DNA of 64,000 bases from JACDBZ01 sp036262075 (GTDB lineage Bacteria; Chloroflexota; Limnocylindria; QHBO01): positions 1 to 64,000 of the forward strand of contig DATAJO010000038.1 in NCBI GenBank assembly GCA_036262075.1, read 5' to 3'. Below are positions 59,983 through 64,000 of the stretch, piece by piece (position 1 is the stretch's first letter; every line of letters begins with the position of its first letter). Both the position numbers and the translations under genes were made by a program. The notes under the pieces are model-generated. The model was not told the origin of the DNA. It did not search any database and saw nothing but the letters and a program-made list of their open reading frames with translations.

Positions 59983-60770
59983 GCCGGCACCGCCGGGCGC
60001 AGGCGGGTGACCTCGCCGCTGCGGATCGTCATCGGCCCCTCGGCGGTGTCGACCACGAGCGCGCCGCTGGCGTCGAGGTCGACGGCGCGTCCGACCACGG
60101 TGGAACCGGCGGTGGCCACGCTCACGTCCGCGCCCAGCGTGCTGCAAGCGGCGCGGTAGCGAACGAGCGGGCTCTCCCCGGCCTCGAGCCCGACGAGCTC
60201 GGCGTCGAGGCTCGCGAGGAGCCGGCCCAGCAATGCGACCCGGTCGACCGTCGTGCCGGCCAGGTCGCGCAGCGAGGTCGCCGTCGCGCGCAGCTCGGCG
60301 GGCATGGCGGCCACGATCCAGTTCGCGTTGATGCCGATGCCGACAACGGCCGAGTCGAGCCGCTCCCCGTCGACCGCGGTCTCGACCAGGATGCCGCCCA
60401 GCTTCCGGCCGTCGGGCGCCACGAGGTCGTTCGGCCATTTCAGCTCGACGCTCGCCACCGGCAGGCACGCGTCGCGCGCGGCGAGCGCCACGGCCAGCCC
60501 GAGCTGCCACGCGTCGCGCGCGGCGAGGCGCGGCAGGATGCCGACGCTGACGTAGAGGTTCACGCCCGGCGGCGACGCCCAGGTCCGGCCCCGGCGGCCG
60601 CGTCCGGCGACCTGCTCCTCGGCCACGACGGCCGTGCCGGGCCCGCCGGGGACCGCGAGCAGCGCGCGCGCGCGATCGTTCGTGGAGCCGATGCGCTCGT
60701 GGACCTCGATCGCGTGCCCCACCCGCCGTCCCGGGACGATGGCCGAGGCCCAGCCCGCAGCGCGTTCCAT
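59979..60770 (-). CDS. birA: Biotin-[acetyl-CoA carboxylase] ligase
   Basis: The 263-residue enzyme activates biotin with ATP and attaches it to the AccB lysine. It has GSTNDRARALL, the biotinyl-AMP loop GRGRRGRTWASPPG, and KWPNDLVAPDGRKLGGIL, plus a C-terminal SH3-like domain. There is no N-terminal winged helix, so it is a class I ligase without repressor function. Its location upstream of the acc genes fits its substrate. The ATG at 60770 has TATCGT 6 nt upstream. Confidence 0.94.
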   Translation of the reverse strand: MERAAGWASAIVPGRRVGHAIEVHERIGSTNDRARALLAVPGGPGTAVVAEEQVAGRGRRGRTWASPPGVNLYVSVGILPRLAARDAWQLGLAVALAARDACLPVASVELKWPNDLVAPDGRKLGGILVETAVDGERLDSAVVGIGINANWIVAAMPAELRATATSLRDLAGTTVDRVALLGRLLASLDAELVGLEAGESPLVRYRAACSTLGADVSVATAGSTVVGRAVDLDASGALVVDTAEGPMTIRSGEVTRLRPAVPA

Positions 60771-60776
60771 GCGGAC

Positions 60777-60782
60777 ACGATA
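60777..60782 (-). promoter_or_regulatory. -10 box of birA
   Basis: TATCGT on the minus strand lies 6 nt before the birA ATG, giving a leaderless configuration. It shares a 67-bp divergent region with trpS. Confidence 0.4.
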
Positions 60783-60822
60783 CCCCGCCCTCGGTCGCAT
60801 CGGGCGGGTCCGGAGCGTGCGG

Positions 60823-60828
60823 TACACT
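60823..60828 (+). promoter_or_regulatory. -10 box of trpS
   Basis: TACACT on the plus strand ends 9 nt before the trpS ATG. No T-box or other leader is possible in the short distance. Confidence 0.45.
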
Positions 60829-60837
60829 CGCCGTCCG

Positions 60838-61863
60838 ATGAGCCAGACCCTCACCAGCGGTCCGGCGGCCGATCCAGCCGTGCGCGAGCGCGTGTTCAGC
60901 GGGATCCAGCCCTCCGGAGCGTCCCACCTCGGCAACTACCTCGGGGCGCAGATGAACTACGTCGCGCTCCAGGATCGGTATGACGCGATCTACGCGATCG
61001 TCGACCTCCACGCGCTCACGACGGTCCATGACGGCGCCGAGCTCCGCCGGCTGAGCCACGAGATGGTGCTCGACCTCCTCGCCGTCGGCCTCGATCCGGA
61101 CCGATGCGCCCTCATCCGCCAGTCGGACCTCCCCGAGCACACCGAGCTGGCCTGGATCTTCGACACCGTCACGCCGGTCAGCTGGGCCGAGCGCACGCCG
61201 ACCTACAAGGAGAAGCGGGAGCAGGGCGTCGACAACAGCCTCGGCCTGCTGACCTATCCGATCCTCCAGGCCGCCGACATCGTGCTGTACAAGGCGAGCC
61301 GGGTGCCCGTCGGCAGGGACCAGGCGGCGCACCTCGAGCTGTCGCGCGAGATCGTGCGCGCCTTCAACCGGCGCTACGGCGAGATCTTCCCGGAGCCGGA
61401 GCCGATCTTCACCGATGCGCCGACCGTGCTCGGCATCGACGGGCGGATGAAGATGAGCAAGTCGGCCGGCAACACGATCCCGATCTTCGCCGAGCCGGAC
61501 GAGATCCGGCGGCTGGTGATGAGCATGGTCACCGACCCGCAGCGCATCAGGCGCACCGATCCAGGGCGTCCGGAGGTGTGCAACGTGTGCCAGCTGCATC
61601 GGTTCTTCGGTGGCGACTACCTCCAGATCCAGGACGGCGAGCGCACCGCCCGCACCGGGTGCGTCGAGACGAAGCAGCTCCTGGCCGAGCGGATCATCGA
61701 GTTCTTCCGGCCGATGCGCGAGCGACGCGAGCGGCTCGCCGCCGATCCGCAGGTCGTGGAGGACACCCTGGCCGCCGGCGCCGCCGCCGTCCGTCCGATC
61801 ATCGACGCCACGATGGCCGAGGTGCGCGCCGCCGTCGGCATCGGCCCCCGCCGCGAGGTGTAG
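60838..61863 (+). CDS. trpS: Tryptophanyl-tRNA synthetase
   Basis: The 341-residue class I synthetase charges tRNA-Trp. The HIGH motif appears as PSGASHLGNYLG (TIGN-type variant), the KMSKS motif as MKMSKSAGN (near residue 203), and GVDNSLGLLTYPILQAADIVLY is a family signature. Length and motifs are complete. It is followed after 5 bp by an AI-2E-type permease gene. Confidence 0.96.
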   Translation: MSQTLTSGPAADPAVRERVFSGIQPSGASHLGNYLGAQMNYVALQDRYDAIYAIVDLHALTTVHDGAELRRLSHEMVLDLLAVGLDPDRCALIRQSDLPEHTELAWIFDTVTPVSWAERTPTYKEKREQGVDNSLGLLTYPILQAADIVLYKASRVPVGRDQAAHLELSREIVRAFNRRYGEIFPEPEPIFTDAPTVLGIDGRMKMSKSAGNTIPIFAEPDEIRRLVMSMVTDPQRIRRTDPGRPEVCNVCQLHRFFGGDYLQIQDGERTARTGCVETKQLLAERIIEFFRPMRERRERLAADPQVVEDTLAAGAAAVRPIIDATMAEVRAAVGIGPRREV

Positions 61864-61868
61864 GACCC

Positions 61869-63122
61869 ATGGTCGGGCCGGCCGCCGGCCTCGGACCGCG
61901 CGAGCGGCGCTGGCTCGTCGTGTTCCTCGTGCTCGGCAGCGCCTACTTCGGCTTCCTCCTGGTCGAGCGCATCATCGGCCTCGTGGGCGGCTTCGGCCAG
62001 ATCGTCCTCATCGTCTTCCTCGCCTGGCTGCTCGCCTTCGTCATGGCGCCGGTCGTCTCGGGGCTCGAGGAGCGCATCGGCCTGCCGCGACCGGTCGCGG
62101 TCATCGGCACCTACGTCGTCACCCTGGTCGTCATCGGCTTCGCGCTGTTCTACACCGGTGCGGCGATCACCCAGCAGGTGGCCGAGATGGCCGAGAACTA
62201 CCCGCAGACCGAGCGGAACATCCTGGCCACGCTCGCCGAGCTCGAGCGCAGCTTCGTCTTCGGCCGCCTGAGCGTCGACCTCACCGAGCTCTACGCCGGC
62301 GCCGTCGCCCAGCTCGAGGGCTTCGGCAGCGCGATCGTCGAGCAGGCGCAGTCCATCGCCGGGGTGACGATCGCCGCGCTCGGCTCGCTGCTGCTCATCA
62401 TCGTCCTGTCGCTCTACATGCTCATGGACTCGCGCCGCATCCTGGCCCGCATGCGGGCCGCGGTCCCGCGGCGCTACACCGACGAGGCCGAGCTGTTCGA
62501 GCGCTCCCTCGTCCGCGCCTTCGGCGGCTTCCTCCGCGCCCAGCTCGTGCTGGCCCTCATCCAGGCCGTGCTCGTCGCGGTGGTCGGGACGCTCTTCGGC
62601 ATCCCCTACCTGTTCCTGTGGGGCACGCTCAGCGCGCTGCTCATGCTCATCCCGTTCTTCGGGCCGCCGCTCGCGCTCCTGCCGCCGATCGTCGGCGCCG
62701 TCCTGTTCACCGATGCGGCCATCCCGGTGACGCTCATCCTGCTCGTCGTCCAGACCGTGCTCGTCAACTGGCTCCAGCCGCGACTCATGCGCGGCGCCCT
62801 CGGCCTGCACCCGATCCTCGTCCTCGTCGGACTCCTCCTCGGCGCCCAGATCGCCGGGCTGTGGGGCGCGCTGTTCGGCATCCCGGTCATCGCCGTGCTG
62901 TGGGTGTTCGCCTCCTACGCCCTGTTCCGCACGATCCCGAACGCGGCGCTCCCGGAGGGCGAGCGGCTGTCCGACGTCGAGGAGCACGTCATGGTCAGCG
63001 TGGCCAAGGAGCAGGTCGGCGACGAGACGCACCCCCACATCCACGTCACCCGCACGCGGCGCGCCGACGGGACGGAGCAGGTGGAGATCCGGACCGACCC
63101 GGTCAGCGACTCGAACCCCTGA
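61869..63122 (+). CDS. AI-2E/PerM-family transporter
   Basis: The 417-residue membrane protein has about seven or eight transmembrane helices and the family features FGIPYLFLWGTLSALLMLIPFFGP and the C-terminal GLWGALFGIPV. A hydrophilic C-terminal tail of about 60 residues carries His-rich DETHPHIHVTR. Family members act as Na+(Li+)/H+ antiporters or export AI-2-like molecules. The specific substrate here is unknown. Confidence 0.85.
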   Translation: MVGPAAGLGPRERRWLVVFLVLGSAYFGFLLVERIIGLVGGFGQIVLIVFLAWLLAFVMAPVVSGLEERIGLPRPVAVIGTYVVTLVVIGFALFYTGAAITQQVAEMAENYPQTERNILATLAELERSFVFGRLSVDLTELYAGAVAQLEGFGSAIVEQAQSIAGVTIAALGSLLLIIVLSLYMLMDSRRILARMRAAVPRRYTDEAELFERSLVRAFGGFLRAQLVLALIQAVLVAVVGTLFGIPYLFLWGTLSALLMLIPFFGPPLALLPPIVGAVLFTDAAIPVTLILLVVQTVLVNWLQPRLMRGALGLHPILVLVGLLLGAQIAGLWGALFGIPVIAVLWVFASYALFRTIPNAALPEGERLSDVEEHVMVSVAKEQVGDETHPHIHVTRTRRADGTEQVEIRTDPVSDSNP

Positions 63123-63128
63123 GCCGAT

Positions 63129-63148
63129 GCGGCCGCTGCCGCGGCCGC
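63129..63148. terminator. Hairpin between convergent genes
   Basis: GCGGCCGC, loop TGCC, GCGGCCGC forms a perfect 8-bp stem in the 45-bp gap between the permease and the opp ATPase genes. A second stem (GCCGCCTC/GAGGCGGC, 63162-63179) covers the ATPase stop codon. Confidence 0.55.
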
Positions 63149-63167
63149 CGGATGCCCCCGGGCCGCC

Positions 63168-64000
<833 letters not shown>

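Overview
The window is GC-rich (roughly 70 %), gene-dense bacterial chromosome with 62 protein-coding loci. The last is cut by the right edge. I saw no rRNA, tRNA, insertion sequence, prophage or CRISPR array. Gene content suggests a Gram-positive-like, aerobic, soil or freshwater organism: a class A PBP, a PASTA-type kinase, a nickel superoxide dismutase with its maturation protease, nucleoside import, DUF255/YyaL and PolX. My best guess is Chloroflexota (a Limnocylindria-like lineage), with Actinobacteriota as the alternative. No marker gene here settles it. Genes form tight runs joined by ATGA or GTGA overlaps. Many run-leading genes have a -10 hexamer only 6-11 nt before the start codon, which points to leaderless mRNAs.

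Layout. 0.3-9 kb (minus strand): TPR protein, nicotinate phosphoribosyltransferase, a membrane-anchored pseudo-peptidase, a YbjN protein, GlgC, a class A PBP and a prepilin peptidase. 9.2-13.4 kb: CsbD-like stress protein, leucyl aminopeptidase, PASTA-type kinase and a membrane-anchored protein. 13.4-25.9 kb: a purine-nucleoside salvage region with two adenosine deaminases, a complete BMP-type nucleoside ABC transporter and a nucleoside hydrolase. A HAD phosphatase, metallophosphoesterase, Mrp ATPase and PIG-L deacetylase are interleaved. 25.9-40.4 kb: mixed housekeeping (cytochrome c assembly-like protein, YjbQ, YyaL, ABC exporter, second PIG-L, CsoR repressor with an operator on its own start codon, a degenerate DNA-methyltransferase-like protein, a TPR protein, PolX, CorA).

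40.4-50.7 kb holds the most unusual feature. Four copies of an undescribed imperfect palindrome, each exactly 175 bp, sit in the four largest gaps of this stretch. Each carries four CGATWWATCG-like decamers spaced exactly 51, 63 and 51 bp apart. Short tandem arrays abut most copies. Two copies in opposite orientation bracket an XRE-type HTH gene, and one supplies its stop codon. Genes between the copies include a full aldehyde dehydrogenase with a half-length catalytically incomplete partner and a cupin, a sigma factor/Ogt pair, a DsbA-like protein, deoC and the Ni-SOD pair.

49.7-60.8 kb (minus strand) is a fatty-acid initiation cluster: birA, sigma factor, small membrane protein, accD, accA, a BCCP-like protein lacking the biotin lysine, fabD interrupted by an in-frame TAG, accC, fabZ, fabF, accB, fabH, a 175-bp element, fabG. 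60.8-64 kb: trpS, an AI-2E-type permease and a partial oligopeptide-transport ATPase.
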